DNA from: Brachybacterium timonense
GTDB lineage: Bacteria > Actinomycetota > Actinomycetes > Actinomycetales > Dermabacteraceae
NCBI RefSeq assembly: GCF_900258505.1
Contig: NZ_LT984895.1
Coordinates: forward strand, 2,331,106 to 2,389,719
DNA: 58,614 nucleotides
Reading direction: 5' to 3'
The translations under genes were made by a program, and so were the position numbers. The notes beneath the pieces were generated by a model, which did not search any database, was not told the DNA's origin, and saw only the letters and a program-made list of their open reading frames with translations. Positions 24,056 to 38,046 of the stretch are shown here, piece by piece. Position 1 is the stretch's first letter; each line of letters begins with the position of its first letter.

Positions 24056-24472
24056 GGTGGCTCCTCACCTCGTTCGTGGTGAACATGACGAAGGCCTCCG
24101 CTCATGCGGAGGCCCTTGATACACGCGCGGGGCGCGAATGCGCCCGGGGCGAGACGCTGCTCGCCCGTCGGCGGTACTGACCCGGCAACTCATCGGCGCT
24201 CTCTGTGCTGGGAATCTCCGCAGAGATTCTGCAGGGCGAAGGCCGCGTCACAAGGTGGGAGAGGGGCTCCACTTCACGAAGGAACGACATGTTCCGGTCG
24301 ATTATCCTACCAGGAGCAAGCAGGCCCAGCGCGTGATGTGTGTCGCTCATCGACAGTGCGCGCGGGCGGTGCAAACACGGCAGTGCGAACTGATGGCGCG
24401 TACGGACAGTTGGAACCAGCTATACGACGGACATGCCGACCGTGATCCGGTGGAGTCGAGGAGCAGACGGTC
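24056..24472 (-). promoter_or_regulatory. infC leader with four hairpins
   Basis: This 417-base region between infC and the divergent gene at 24473 holds no clear gene. On the minus strand it contains four perfect hairpins: 24093-24114 (GGCCTCCGC / GCGGAGGCC, 4-base loop), 24130-24145 (GGGCGC / GCGCCC), 24147-24166 (GGGCGAG / CTCGCCC) and 24212-24229 (GAATCTC / GAGATTC). A TAGGAT -10 candidate lies at 24309-24304, giving a leader of about 240 bases. The hairpin nearest infC could act as an attenuator. L20- or IF3-dependent control is known for this operon in other bacteria, but is only inferred here. Confidence 0.5.
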
Positions 24473-25372
24473 ATGAACCAAGTCGATCCCCGCGCGAACA
24501 TGGGCACACGCGCCGCCGAGCAGGGCCCCAGCGTGGACGGGCACGCCGACGACACCGGTGAACGCGCTGAGCGGAGCACCATCGCATCTGCGTCCTCGCA
24601 GCAGGATGATATGGAGACCAGCACGCACAATGCGAAGACCGGTTCACACGAGGCCGAAACGAGCCTCAAGCCCACTGGGCTCCACACGGCGATGCGTGGC
24701 GGGACCGCGCCCCGTGCGGTGCTGCGCCCGCTGCCGCCCGGTTACCCGCAGCCGCCCCGACCGACGAAGCCGAACCGCGCCCCGGCACGGCCGGATGCGT
24801 CACCTCCCGCGCCGAGGCCTCGGATTCGCGGGAGTGTGTTGCTCGTGCTCGTGCTCGCCGGTGCCCTCGTGGTGGCGGCGACAATCGTCGGCGGCGTGTA
24901 CGGCATCCAGGCGTTGCGTGGCCCGAGTGGCGGTCCCGCCCCATCGGGCTCGCCCTCAAGCGCGGCGCCATCCGATCCGACCCCGTCGGGAGCTGCAGCC
25001 CGTGGCGTCGAGATCGGCAAGGTCCATGTCGCCGAGGTCTCCGTGGAGACCGGTATCGATAATCTCGCAGGCCACTCCCCCACAGGCCAGTTTGTCGTGG
25101 TGACGATGGAGATCACGAACAGCTCGCTGGGGGCGATCATCGTCAACGACCCATTCACGCTGGTCACAAGCGACGGGGAACGCATAAGCCCCGACGCACA
25201 GGCGACCAAGGCAAAGACCAGCGGGAAGCTGCCCCCGTCCCTCATGGAGAAGGGGCAATCAGCACAACACGTCCTGGTGTTCGACATTCCAGCCAATGCC
25301 TCCGCAGTGGCCATGAACGTGGATCTCAGCCAGAACGGCTCTGACTGGACCGGCACGGTGAGTCTGTCCTGA
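24473..25372 (+). CDS. Membrane-anchored protein with DUF4352-like Ig domain
   Basis: The 299-residue protein starts with about 115 polar, proline-rich cytoplasmic residues, then one membrane helix (about 119-142: SVLLVLVLAGALVVAATIVGG), a Gly/Ser/Pro linker, and an extracellular beta-rich domain (about 175-299). That domain has GQFVVVTMEITNSS and DGERISPDAQA segments, which match the DUF4352 (telokin-like) pattern. The function is unknown, but such domains are usually surface-exposed. The start at 24473 has GAGGAG ten bases upstream. It is divergent from infC and precedes the DUF1844 gene by 135 bases. Confidence 0.7.
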   Translation: MNQVDPRANMGTRAAEQGPSVDGHADDTGERAERSTIASASSQQDDMETSTHNAKTGSHEAETSLKPTGLHTAMRGGTAPRAVLRPLPPGYPQPPRPTKPNRAPARPDASPPAPRPRIRGSVLLVLVLAGALVVAATIVGGVYGIQALRGPSGGPAPSGSPSSAAPSDPTPSGAAARGVEIGKVHVAEVSVETGIDNLAGHSPTGQFVVVTMEITNSSLGAIIVNDPFTLVTSDGERISPDAQATKAKTSGKLPPSLMEKGQSAQHVLVFDIPANASAVAMNVDLSQNGSDWTGTVSLS

Positions 25373-25507
25373 GCGTGCGACATGCCATCGGCGGTAGCCT
25401 GCCGTGGCCGGTTCCACCGCACGACCGCCGTGACTGACAGATCCGGTGCACGACCACCGGCAGTGCATGACGACACAGACTGCATGACCAACCGCGCAAG
25501 GAGCATC

Positions 25508-25951
25508 GTGACCCCCGACCTCTCCCCTCACCCGTCGTCCCCTGATGGCGAGTTCTCCGCGTCCGACAGCGAATCCCCCGCGGCTCAGAGCACGTCCCCC
25601 GCGCCTGAGGGGGACGCCTTCGCAGCAGATGCCTCCCGCGATATCGCCGACGTCTCCGCCGTCGAGATCATCACCACCGCCACGGTGCACCTCATGAGCG
25701 CTGCCGCGGTGAAGATCGGGCTGGCCGAAGACGAGGACACCGGCCACTATCAGGATCTGGCTGAGGCGCGGAAGCTCATTACCGCGCTCGCGGGCCTGGT
25801 CACGGCGGCGTCGCCCGAGATCGGCGGCGACCACGCGCGGTCTCTGCGGGACGGGCTGCGCACCCTGCAGCTCGCTTTCGCGGAAGCGCTGCCGTTCCCC
25901 GACGAGCCCGGTGAGGGCCCCGGGGAGAAATGGACCGGGCGGGTCAGCTGA
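25508..25951 (+). CDS. DUF1844 family protein
   Basis: A 147-residue protein. The first 55 or so residues are acidic, Ser/Pro-rich and probably disordered. The C-terminal core contains ISTATVHLMSAAAVKIGL-like sequence (here starting at EIITTATVHLM) and DLAEARKLITALAGLV, the DUF1844 pattern. Its function is unknown, but it sits near infC in many actinobacteria. The GTG at 25508 is chosen because AAGGAG lies just upstream. Earlier in-frame starts lack a site. It is convergent with the MFS gene, nine bases away. Confidence 0.8.
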   Translation: MTPDLSPHPSSPDGEFSASDSESPAAQSTSPAPEGDAFAADASRDIADVSAVEIITTATVHLMSAAAVKIGLAEDEDTGHYQDLAEARKLITALAGLVTAASPEIGGDHARSLRDGLRTLQLAFAEALPFPDEPGEGPGEKWTGRVS

Positions 25952-25959
25952 TCGGCAGC

Positions 25960-27282
25960 TCAGGCGAAGCGCAGCCGCAGCTCGCGCAGTCGGCGCTGAC
26001 GACGGATCTGCCGCGCTATCAGGCCGATGAGCGCCACGACGATCGCCGCGATGGCCGCAAGCGCCACACCCCACGTGGCGCCACGCGCGTCGATCACCGC
26101 CCCGAACAGCGGCGACCCGATTGCGGCTCCCACCGTCATCGCGCTGCCGTGCCACCCCATGGCTTCCCCGCGCACCTCCTCAGGCACGCGCTGCGAGATC
26201 GCCTCGCCGGTGGATGTGATCAGTGGCGCGAGCCCGAGCCCTGCAAGAAACACCGCCACGAGCAGCAGCGGCAGGGTGGAGGCGAAGGCCACCGGCATGG
26301 TGAGCACACCGAGCCCAAGAAGCACCCACAGCGGGCCTATCGTGCGGCTCGCGGCGCCATAGGCGAACCCTCCCACCAGCGACCCGAAGCACCACACGCT
26401 CATCGCGACGGCGATCGCGGCGCCCGTGCCAGCACTCTCGAGGATCGCCACGATCGACATGTCGGTGGCCATGATGGTGCCGTTGCCCACTGCTGTGGCA
26501 AGCAGCAGGGTCAGTCCGCCAGCGGTGAGCAGTGCGCCTCGGGCAGACGGAGCGCGGCCGGTGAGCATCTCCTCGGTCACCACCGGGATCTGGCCGGTGG
26601 TGAGGTCTTCAGCGACCTTCGCCTCAAGAATCACTTTCTTCTGTGCGAGCGCAGCGTTCTCACTGGCCTCGAGAGGCGCAGGCAGGCGCGTGGGCAGCAT
26701 GACCTGGGAGGAGCGTGTCGGCGGGTTAGCGATCATGAGGCCGACGCCCGCGGCCACGACAAGCGCCGCGACAATCAGCAGCGTCTCCTGGGTACCGATT
26801 CGCATCGCCACGATCGTCGCGGCTGCGGGGCCAGCCATGAACACGACCTCGGTGAACACCGCGTCGAGGCTGAAGGCACTGCGGCGCAGGGTGGCCGGGA
26901 CGATCACCGACAGGCTCGTGCGCACGATCGTCCACACCGGGATGGAGAACAATCCGCCCAGGAACGCTAAAGCCACCAGCAGTTCGTAGCCAGCGAAGGC
27001 GGCGCCGACCAGGGCGAGCGGTTCGATGATGAGAGACGGCACCAGCGCGCGTCGCAGACCGTGCCGGTCCACGAGGCGTCCACGCCACGGGGAGGAGATC
27101 GCGGTGCCGAGCGTGGAGGCAGTGACGATGAGCCCGGCTTCGAGGTAGCTCCGGCCCAGACCGAACACACAGTGCAGAGTCAGCAACAGGCCGAGTGTCG
27201 AGAACGGGATGCGAGCCAGGAGACCCAGGATGAGCACTCCGAGCGCTCCGGGGGCTGCGAGCACCTGACGGTAGACCTTCAC
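25960..27282 (-). CDS. MFS transporter
   Basis: A 440-residue inner-membrane protein of the major facilitator superfamily with about 12 helices. An MFS motif A-like loop, GRLVDRHGLRRAL, lies between helices 2 and 3, and a long central cytoplasmic loop (about 205-250) separates the halves. No substrate can be assigned. The drug-efflux or sugar-efflux type is most likely from the overall pattern. It starts with GTG at 27282. The gene is convergent with DUF1844 and upstream of sseB's end by 62 bases, so it follows the his operon but may not be part of it. Confidence 0.75.
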   Translation of the reverse strand: MKVYRQVLAAPGALGVLILGLLARIPFSTLGLLLTLHCVFGLGRSYLEAGLIVTASTLGTAISSPWRGRLVDRHGLRRALVPSLIIEPLALVGAAFAGYELLVALAFLGGLFSIPVWTIVRTSLSVIVPATLRRSAFSLDAVFTEVVFMAGPAAATIVAMRIGTQETLLIVAALVVAAGVGLMIANPPTRSSQVMLPTRLPAPLEASENAALAQKKVILEAKVAEDLTTGQIPVVTEEMLTGRAPSARGALLTAGGLTLLLATAVGNGTIMATDMSIVAILESAGTGAAIAVAMSVWCFGSLVGGFAYGAASRTIGPLWVLLGLGVLTMPVAFASTLPLLLVAVFLAGLGLAPLITSTGEAISQRVPEEVRGEAMGWHGSAMTVGAAIGSPLFGAVIDARGATWGVALAAIAAIVVALIGLIARQIRRQRRLRELRLRFA

Positions 27283-27344
27283 CGCTGACCTGCGACCTTC
27301 TTCTCACACTCCTGACCTGGCATGACCGGTGCGAAGCGGGGACG

Positions 27345-28145
27345 TCAGCTACCGAGCACCAGCCTCAGCGAGGATACCCGCTCGGCGACGATCTGCTCGG
27401 CGGCGAGGCGGGCGGAGACGTCGCGGATCACGCGTTGCAGCTGTTCATGGGTGAGGCCAGCCGGAAGTGTGAGATGCAGGTCAACTTCGGTGCGCTCTCC
27501 TGCGGCGGCACGCAAGCCGAGCACCGGCTCGACAGCGTCGGCGATCGCATCGAGCGTTCGCGCAAGCTCAGGATCCTCATGGGGAGGAATCCAGTCGCGC
27601 CCCTGTGCGAGCGCCCACAGTACAGAGCGCGGCAGCAGCATCCCGGAATCCGGTCCGGGGTTCAGCAGCAGGGCGGTGCAGCCCTCCTGCACGGCAGCCT
27701 GCGCAGCTTGTGGGGCGATGACGGGAACGGGGCGTGCTTCAGCGCGCCAGGCTGTCAGAGCCGTGATGCTGCTGAACACCGGTAGGGTGCGCGACCCGTC
27801 GGGGGTGGTCAGGGAGACCATCGCCATGTCGGCACCGTTGTCGCCAGTCAGGCCGTGGGCAGTGGTACCAGTCTCGGTGGCGACTGCCATGATCGGCACC
27901 AGCACGCGGGATGCAGACAGTGCGGCGACGACGCCTTGCCGGTGCGGATCGTGGCCATCGTGGTACGCCTGCAGAGCGGCGGCGAGCCGCGGTGGCGTCT
28001 CACCGTGGTCCTCCGGGAAGGGGCTTGGGGCGTAGTCGCGTCCCGCCCATGGCACGCCGGCGGTGTCGGTCAGCGGTGACTTCTCGCGGAAGTGGGCGGG
28101 CAGGGTGCGACGGGCACGGTCCGCGCCGTCGGGCTGCTGCGCCAT
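27345..28145 (-). CDS. SseB-family protein
   Basis: A 266-residue cytoplasmic protein with an N-terminal SseB-like domain (about 55-190: LVPIMAVATE, TLPVFSSITALTAW and the AVQEGCTALLLNPGPDSG segment). The C-terminal 70 residues resemble the SseB enhancer-binding tail. SseB proteins were named in Salmonella as secretion-linked chaperones, but the actinobacterial homologues next to priA and infC have no known role. The ATG at 28145 shares one base with the priA stop, so it is coupled to the his operon. Confidence 0.82.
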   Translation of the reverse strand: MAQQPDGADRARRTLPAHFREKSPLTDTAGVPWAGRDYAPSPFPEDHGETPPRLAAALQAYHDGHDPHRQGVVAALSASRVLVPIMAVATETGTTAHGLTGDNGADMAMVSLTTPDGSRTLPVFSSITALTAWRAEARPVPVIAPQAAQAAVQEGCTALLLNPGPDSGMLLPRSVLWALAQGRDWIPPHEDPELARTLDAIADAVEPVLGLRAAAGERTEVDLHLTLPAGLTHEQLQRVIRDVSARLAAEQIVAERVSSLRLVLGS

Positions 28146-28885
28146 CACGGGCGGCCGGCGATGTCGAGCGCTTCGGCGAGCGTGAAGTTGCCGGCGTACA
28201 GCGCCTTGCCGACGATCGCGCCTTCCACACCGTCGGCCACCAGGCCGCGCAACGCCTCAAGGTCGGCGAGCGAGGAGACGCCGCCGGAAGCGATCACGGG
28301 GGCGTCGGTGCGGGCGCAGACCTCACGCAGAAGGTCGAGGTTCGGCCCGCGCAGGGTGCCGTCCTTGGTGACGTCGGTGACGACGTACCGGCTGCAGCCG
28401 GCGGCGTCCAGGCGCTCGAGGGTCTCCCACAGGTCGCCGCCCTCGCGGGTCCAGCCGCGCGCGGCAAGAGTGTGGCCGCGAACGTCGAGGCCAACAGCAA
28501 TGCGGTCGCCGTGCTCGGCGATCACCTCGGCGGTCCATTCAGGGTTCTCGAGCGCCGCGGTGCCCAGGTTCACGCGGCGGCAGCCGGTGGCAAGTGCCGC
28601 GGCAAGCGACTCATCATCGCGGATACCACCGGAAAGCTCGACCTGCATGTCCACGGCGGCAACCACCTCGGCGAGCAGATCGGCGTTGGAGCCGCGGCCG
28701 AAGGCGGCGTCGAGGTCCACCAGGTGCAGCCAGCGCGCGCCGCCACGCTGGAAGGTGAGCGCGGCCTCGAGAGGCGCGCCATAGGTAGTCTCGGAACCAG
28801 CCTCTCCCTGGACGAGGCGCACGGCCTGACCGTCCTGGACGTCGACGGCGGGCAGCAATTCGAGGGTGGGCGCAGAATCGGTCAT
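28145..28885 (-). CDS. priA: Phosphoribosyl isomerase PriA (HisA)
   Basis: TIM-barrel isomerase that converts ProFAR to PRFAR in histidine synthesis. In actinobacteria the same enzyme usually also does the TrpF step of tryptophan synthesis. The 246-residue protein has [18 protein letters not shown] at the start, the LVDLDAAFG strand, [20 protein letters not shown] (catalytic aspartate region) and ASGGVSS. I saw no trpF in the window but cannot judge the rest of the genome, so dual function is inferred from lineage. It lies between the 53-aa membrane protein and sseB. Confidence 0.95.
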   Translation of the reverse strand: MTDSAPTLELLPAVDVQDGQAVRLVQGEAGSETTYGAPLEAALTFQRGGARWLHLVDLDAAFGRGSNADLLAEVVAAVDMQVELSGGIRDDESLAAALATGCRRVNLGTAALENPEWTAEVIAEHGDRIAVGLDVRGHTLAARGWTREGGDLWETLERLDAAGCSRYVVTDVTKDGTLRGPNLDLLREVCARTDAPVIASGGVSSLADLEALRGLVADGVEGAIVGKALYAGNFTLAEALDIAGRP

Positions 28886-28973
28886 GGGATCGCTCCAGAG
28901 GGGTGAGTGCGAACGGGGAGTGCGTGGATGGTGGGGCCGACGCCGGTGGAGTGACTATCGGTGGCGGGCGCCG

Positions 28974-29135
28974 TCACCCTCCGTACTGGATCCGCCAGAC
29001 GGAAACGACCAGGCAGAGCAGGCCTGCGAGCAGCAACGCGATACGGGACCACCACGGCTTATGGCTGCGGTGGAAGGACCAGGCGCCACCGATCAGCATG
29101 CCACCGGCGAACAGCATGATGAATGCGAGGATCAT
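28974..29135 (-). CDS. Small membrane protein in the his operon (53 aa)
   Basis: A short gene of 53 residues. It starts [20 protein letters not shown] and ends VWRIQYGG. Two membrane helices (about 2-19 and 31-47) are joined by a basic loop with [10 protein letters not shown]. The ATG at 29135 overlaps the hisH stop (ATGA), and GGAG lies eight bases upstream, so it is coupled to hisH. Similar small membrane proteins occur at this place in other actinobacteria as far as I recall. The function is unknown. Position between hisH and priA, the codon usage and the overlap all support it as a real gene. Confidence 0.75.
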   Translation of the reverse strand: MILAFIMLFAGGMLIGGAWSFHRSHKPWWSRIALLLAGLLCLVVSVWRIQYGG

Positions 29136-29776
29136 GCGGCGAGCTCCGGGAGGGTATCGAGCCAGTTGCGCAGCAGGCGAAGGCCGGCCTGACCGGACTT
29201 CTCGGGGTGGAACTGGGTAGCGGTGAGCGCGCCGTTCTCCACGGCTGCGATGAAGCGGTCACCGCCGTGCTTGGACCAGGTGATCAGCGGTTCGGCCAGG
29301 GGCGCGAGGGGCTGGAGGTCCCAGCTGCGGGCAGCGTAGGAGTGGACGAAGTAGAAGCGTTCGGCCCCGATCCCGGTGAACAGGCGAGATCCCTCGGGCA
29401 CATCGACGGTGTTCCACCCCATATGCGGTACCACCTCGGCGTCAAGACGCGTGATCTCCCCGGGCCACTGGCCCAGGCCCTTCACGCGTTGGCCGTGCTC
29501 GGTACCGTACTCGAACAGCACCTGGAGGCCGACGCAGATGCCCAGCACAGGGCGGCCGCCCGCGAGGCGTTGCTCGATCAGCCGGTCACCGCCGACGGCG
29601 CGGATCTGGTGCATGGTGGCGGCGAAGGCGCCGACGCCGGGAACCACGAGCCCATCGGCGGCGAGTGCAGCGGAATGATCAGCGGTGAGCTCCACCTGGG
29701 CGCCGGCAGCCTCGAGGGCGCGCACGGCGGAGCGGACATTCCCGGAGCCGTGGTCGAGGACGACGACGCGGCTCAC
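29132..29776 (-). CDS. hisH: Imidazole glycerol phosphate synthase, glutaminase subunit
   Basis: Class I glutamine amidotransferase that supplies ammonia to HisF. The nucleophile is C81 in [13 protein letters not shown], with the H-x-E pair in TQFHPEKSG near the C-terminus. GTG at 29776 is the preferred start since it overlaps the upstream stop (GTGA) and homology begins at [10 protein letters not shown]. It gives 214 residues, a normal size. GTG 29779 and ATG 29806 are alternatives. hisF is not in the window. Confidence 0.95.
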   Translation of the reverse strand: MSRVVVLDHGSGNVRSAVRALEAAGAQVELTADHSAALAADGLVVPGVGAFAATMHQIRAVGGDRLIEQRLAGGRPVLGICVGLQVLFEYGTEHGQRVKGLGQWPGEITRLDAEVVPHMGWNTVDVPEGSRLFTGIGAERFYFVHSYAARSWDLQPLAPLAEPLITWSKHGGDRFIAAVENGALTATQFHPEKSGQAGLRLLRNWLDTLPELAA

Positions 29777-30438
29777 CACCGTCGTTTCCGTCCCTGTGCG
29801 ATCCACTGCAGGGCCTGGGTGCGGGTAATGGATGAGGGGTCGATTCCCTCCCCCAGCTCGTCAAGCGAGAGGCCGCCCAGCAGAAGCTGCTCGACAGTGT
29901 CCGCGAGCCCACCGAGCACGAGCGCAGGCGAGATCTCCTCGCCACGCTCACCGTTGCGGTAGCGGGTCGCCGTCATCCGGTCGCCGCGGCGCCAGAACAG
30001 CACCACGCCATTGCGCTGCAGTGCTGTCGAGACGATGGCGGCGAGGTCATGGGCTTGCGGTTCGCGCAGGTCGCCGACGGCGAGCGCACCCGATTCGGCG
30101 TCGACCACGCGGGCTCCGACGGGTATGTCGATGCCGTCGGTGCGGGCTTCGCGACCCAGTCGGATAGCGCCGGCGAGAGCGCGCGACACCGCCACCGAGG
30201 TCGCGACCACGGCGATGCACGGTTCGTCGTCCTCCTGGGCGTCAGCCAGGACGTCGTCGACCGTCAGCGGGGTGTCATCGAAGGACAGGCCTTCGGTGAG
30301 GCGGGCGAACTCGGCGTCGATCGCGTCGGCATTGCCGGAGCCGGTGGCGTCGGGGCCGCCGCCATGGGGCCGGTCAGCGCCATGGGGGCCGTCCGGGCGC
30401 ATGGGGTCGGGTTCGTCGCGGGGGTCGATGGTGCTCAC
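29773..30438 (-). CDS. Unknown protein between hisB and hisH
   Basis: A 221-residue soluble protein that I do not recognise. The first 40 residues are a Gly/Pro/Asp-rich disordered tail. The middle (75-170) alternates beta strands and helices ([44 protein letters not shown]). The last 45 residues carry a hydrophobic helix and [18 protein letters not shown]. It overlaps hisB by four bases and hisH by a GTGA, so it is firmly in the operon. It may be a histidine-pathway accessory or an unrelated passenger. Confidence 0.75.
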   Translation of the reverse strand: MSTIDPRDEPDPMRPDGPHGADRPHGGGPDATGSGNADAIDAEFARLTEGLSFDDTPLTVDDVLADAQEDDEPCIAVVATSVAVSRALAGAIRLGREARTDGIDIPVGARVVDAESGALAVGDLREPQAHDLAAIVSTALQRNGVVLFWRRGDRMTATRYRNGERGEEISPALVLGGLADTVEQLLLGGLSLDELGEGIDPSSITRTQALQWIAQGRKRRW

Positions 30439-31064
30439 AGTGCTCCCTTCGTGGAGGGGACGTCCACAACGCGGTCATCGCGTGCGCAGGCGGCGCGCAG
30501 TGCCCGGGCGAGGGCCTTGAATTGGGCCTCGACGATGTGGTGGGGGTCGCGGCCAGCGAGCACACGAATGTGCAGGCAGATCGCGGCATGGTGCGCCAGG
30601 GATTCCATCACGTGGCGGGTGAGGGAACCTGTGAAGTGGCCGCCGATCAGGTGGAGAGCCTGGGCGTCGCTCTCTCCGGTGTGCACGCAGTAGGGGCGGC
30701 CAGACAGGTCCACGACTGCCTGGGCAAGTGCCTCGTCGAGCGGGACCAGGGCGTCGCCGAAGCGGGCGATGCCACGCTTATCGCCCAGCGCCTCACGCAG
30801 GCATTGGCCGAGCACGATCGCGGTGTCCTCCACGGTGTGGTGGACGTCCACGTGCGTGTCGCCCTCGGCGCGGATGGTCAGGTCGAAGCGAGCGTGAGTG
30901 CCCAGTGCCGTGAGCATGTGGTCATAGAACGGCACGCCGGTCGAGATGTCGCAGATGCCGGTGCCATCGAGGTTCAGCGCAACCTCGACCCTGGATTCCT
31001 TGGTGGCGCGGCTGATCACGGCAGTGCGCGCAGGAGGGGCGACGGGTGTATCGGGGGTGGTCAT
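30435..31064 (-). CDS. hisB: Imidazoleglycerol-phosphate dehydratase
   Basis: Manganese enzyme of the sixth step of histidine synthesis. It is the single-function type, with no phosphatase domain. The HHTVEDTAI motif appears in the N-terminal half and a second metal motif, [15 protein letters not shown], in the C-terminal half. [16 protein letters not shown] is also family-typical. The length is 209 residues. The start overlaps the hisC stop (ATGA). Confidence 0.96.
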   Translation of the reverse strand: MTTPDTPVAPPARTAVISRATKESRVEVALNLDGTGICDISTGVPFYDHMLTALGTHARFDLTIRAEGDTHVDVHHTVEDTAIVLGQCLREALGDKRGIARFGDALVPLDEALAQAVVDLSGRPYCVHTGESDAQALHLIGGHFTGSLTRHVMESLAHHAAICLHIRVLAGRDPHHIVEAQFKALARALRAACARDDRVVDVPSTKGAL

Positions 31065-32191
31065 CGGGGGTCGGCCTCCTCAAGGGCGGTGCGGAATGCG
31101 GAGTTGTCCTCGGGTGTGCCGACGCTGACGCGTAGCCAGCCGGCTGGGCCGACTGCACGGATCAGCACGTCGCGGGCCAGGAGAGCCTCGAAGACGTCTT
31201 CGCGGTCGGCGAAGGAGCGGAAGAGGACGAAGTTGGCGTCCGAGGGGGCGACCTGGTGGCCGCGCTCGCTGAGATGGGTGGCCAGGGCGTCGCGTTCGCG
31301 GCGCAACAGGGCGACGGTGCCCAGCAGTTCCTCGCGGTGGGCAAGAGCGGTGCTGGCCACAGCCTGGGTAATAGCGGAGAGATGGTAGGGCAGGCGGACC
31401 ACGCGCACGGCGTCGACGATCGCGGGGTGGGCGATGAGGTAGCCGAGCCGGGCTCCGGCCAGGGCGAAGGCTTTGGACATGGTGCGGGTGACCACGACGT
31501 TCGGGTGGTCATCGAGCAGCGTGAGGGCGCTGGGCACGCCGTCGCGGCGGAACTCTCCATAGGCCTCATCGACCACGAGCAGCCCGCGGCGGACAGCGAG
31601 CGCGGCAGCGGCTGCTCGCACGACAGTGAGATCGAGCGCGGTTCCGGTGGGATTGTTCGGCGATGTGAGGACGACGATCGTGGGCTCGTGCTCCTGGATC
31701 GCAGCGGTGACCATCTCTGCTGTGAGAGCGAAGTCGGGAGCCGGCCCCCGCTCGGCGGTCACCCAGGCGGTATACGTGTCGCGCGCGTACTCGGGGTACA
31801 TCGAATAGTGGGGGCTGAAACCGAGTGCCGTGCGGCCGGGCCCTCCGTAGGCGAGTAGCAGCTGATGCATGACCTCATTGGATCCGTTGGCGGCCCAGAC
31901 GGCTTCGGCCGGCGGGGCGGGGATCTGAGATTCAACGGCGAGGTACTCCCCCAGTCCGCGGCGCAGCTCCAGCGCCTCACGATCGGGGTAGCGGTTCAGC
32001 CCGACCGCTGCGGTCGCGACGGCCTGCCCGATCGCGGCAGCGAGCGCGGATGAGGGCCCGTACGGGTTCTCATTGACGTTCAGCGCATGGGCGACGGGCA
32101 GCTGCGGCGCGCCGTAGGGGTGCGTGCCGCGCAGGTCCTCGCGCACCTCCGGGAGGGTCGCGGACAGAGTGTCGGATGCGGCCTCGAGCAT
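31061..32191 (-). CDS. hisC: Histidinol-phosphate aminotransferase
   Basis: PLP-dependent class I/II aminotransferase for histidinol phosphate. The PLP lysine is K240 in [15 protein letters not shown]. The [11 protein letters not shown] start region and LTSPNNPTG and VVDEAYGEF motifs are present. The length is 376 residues. The ATG at 32191 has no ribosome site, but a TACGAT box ends six bases before it, so this is a leaderless gene and the first of the hisC-B-x-H-y-priA-sseB operon. The longer open frame overlapping the upstream gene is spurious. Confidence 0.96.
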   Translation of the reverse strand: MLEAASDTLSATLPEVREDLRGTHPYGAPQLPVAHALNVNENPYGPSSALAAAIGQAVATAAVGLNRYPDREALELRRGLGEYLAVESQIPAPPAEAVWAANGSNEVMHQLLLAYGGPGRTALGFSPHYSMYPEYARDTYTAWVTAERGPAPDFALTAEMVTAAIQEHEPTIVVLTSPNNPTGTALDLTVVRAAAAALAVRRGLLVVDEAYGEFRRDGVPSALTLLDDHPNVVVTRTMSKAFALAGARLGYLIAHPAIVDAVRVVRLPYHLSAITQAVASTALAHREELLGTVALLRRERDALATHLSERGHQVAPSDANFVLFRSFADREDVFEALLARDVLIRAVGPAGWLRVSVGTPEDNSAFRTALEEADPR

Positions 32192-32203
32192 GGACCCATC
32201 GTA
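32191..32203 (-). promoter_or_regulatory. hisC leaderless promoter
   Basis: TACGAT at 32203-32198 on the minus strand is followed by GGGTCC and then the hisC ATG. No -35 box is clear. It allows hisC to be transcribed apart from hisD, which is 13.5 kb away. Confidence 0.5.
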
Positions 32204-32243
32204 GGAGCACAGCCCGAGGGCCCGCGCGATCGTCCGGCCGGGG

Positions 32244-32591
32244 TCACACCACCTTCGTGCCAGGGGCGATCTCCCCCGCCGGTGCCAACAGGATCGAGGT
32301 GGACTCGTCATCGGTCTCGGCGCACAGCAGCATGCATTCACTACGCTGGCCGCGCATGCGCGCTGGCGCAAGGTTGACCAAGACGACAACGGGTCGGTCC
32401 TGAAGCTCTTCTGCGCTGTAGTGCGGCACCAAGGAGGTGACTGTCTGGCGTCGGCCCAGTTCGGGCCCCAGATCGACCTGGACGACGTAGAGGCGGTCAG
32501 CATCAGGGTGGACAGTGACCTCAGCGATCCGCCCGACTCGGATGTCGAGAGCAGCGAAATCCTGGTAGCTGATCGTGCCGGTGGATGTCAT
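32244..32591 (-). CDS. tRNA-binding-domain protein (CsaA-like)
   Basis: A 115-residue protein with the OB-fold tRNA-binding domain found in CsaA, in the MetRS C-terminus and in the PheT N-terminus. The DIRVGRIAEVTVHPDADRLYVVQVDLG segment and NLAPARMRGQRSECMLLCAE are diagnostic. It could act as a structure-specific tRNA-binding or chaperone-like protein. The ATG at 32591 has GGAG six bases upstream. It ends 52 bases before hisC. Confidence 0.85.
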   Translation of the reverse strand: MTSTGTISYQDFAALDIRVGRIAEVTVHPDADRLYVVQVDLGPELGRRQTVTSLVPHYSAEELQDRPVVVLVNLAPARMRGQRSECMLLCAETDDESTSILLAPAGEIAPGTKVV

Positions 32592-32667
32592 GGAGTTCTC
32601 CTGCAGGTCATGTCTCGGTGGCGGATCGTGGCGTGCGGGCCGTCACCTGGAGGGAGCACGACGGTGT

Positions 32668-34661
<1,994 letters not shown>

Positions 34662-34686
34662 GGGGTCTCCTGACAGCTCGGGCGAT

Positions 34687-38046
<3,360 letters not shown>

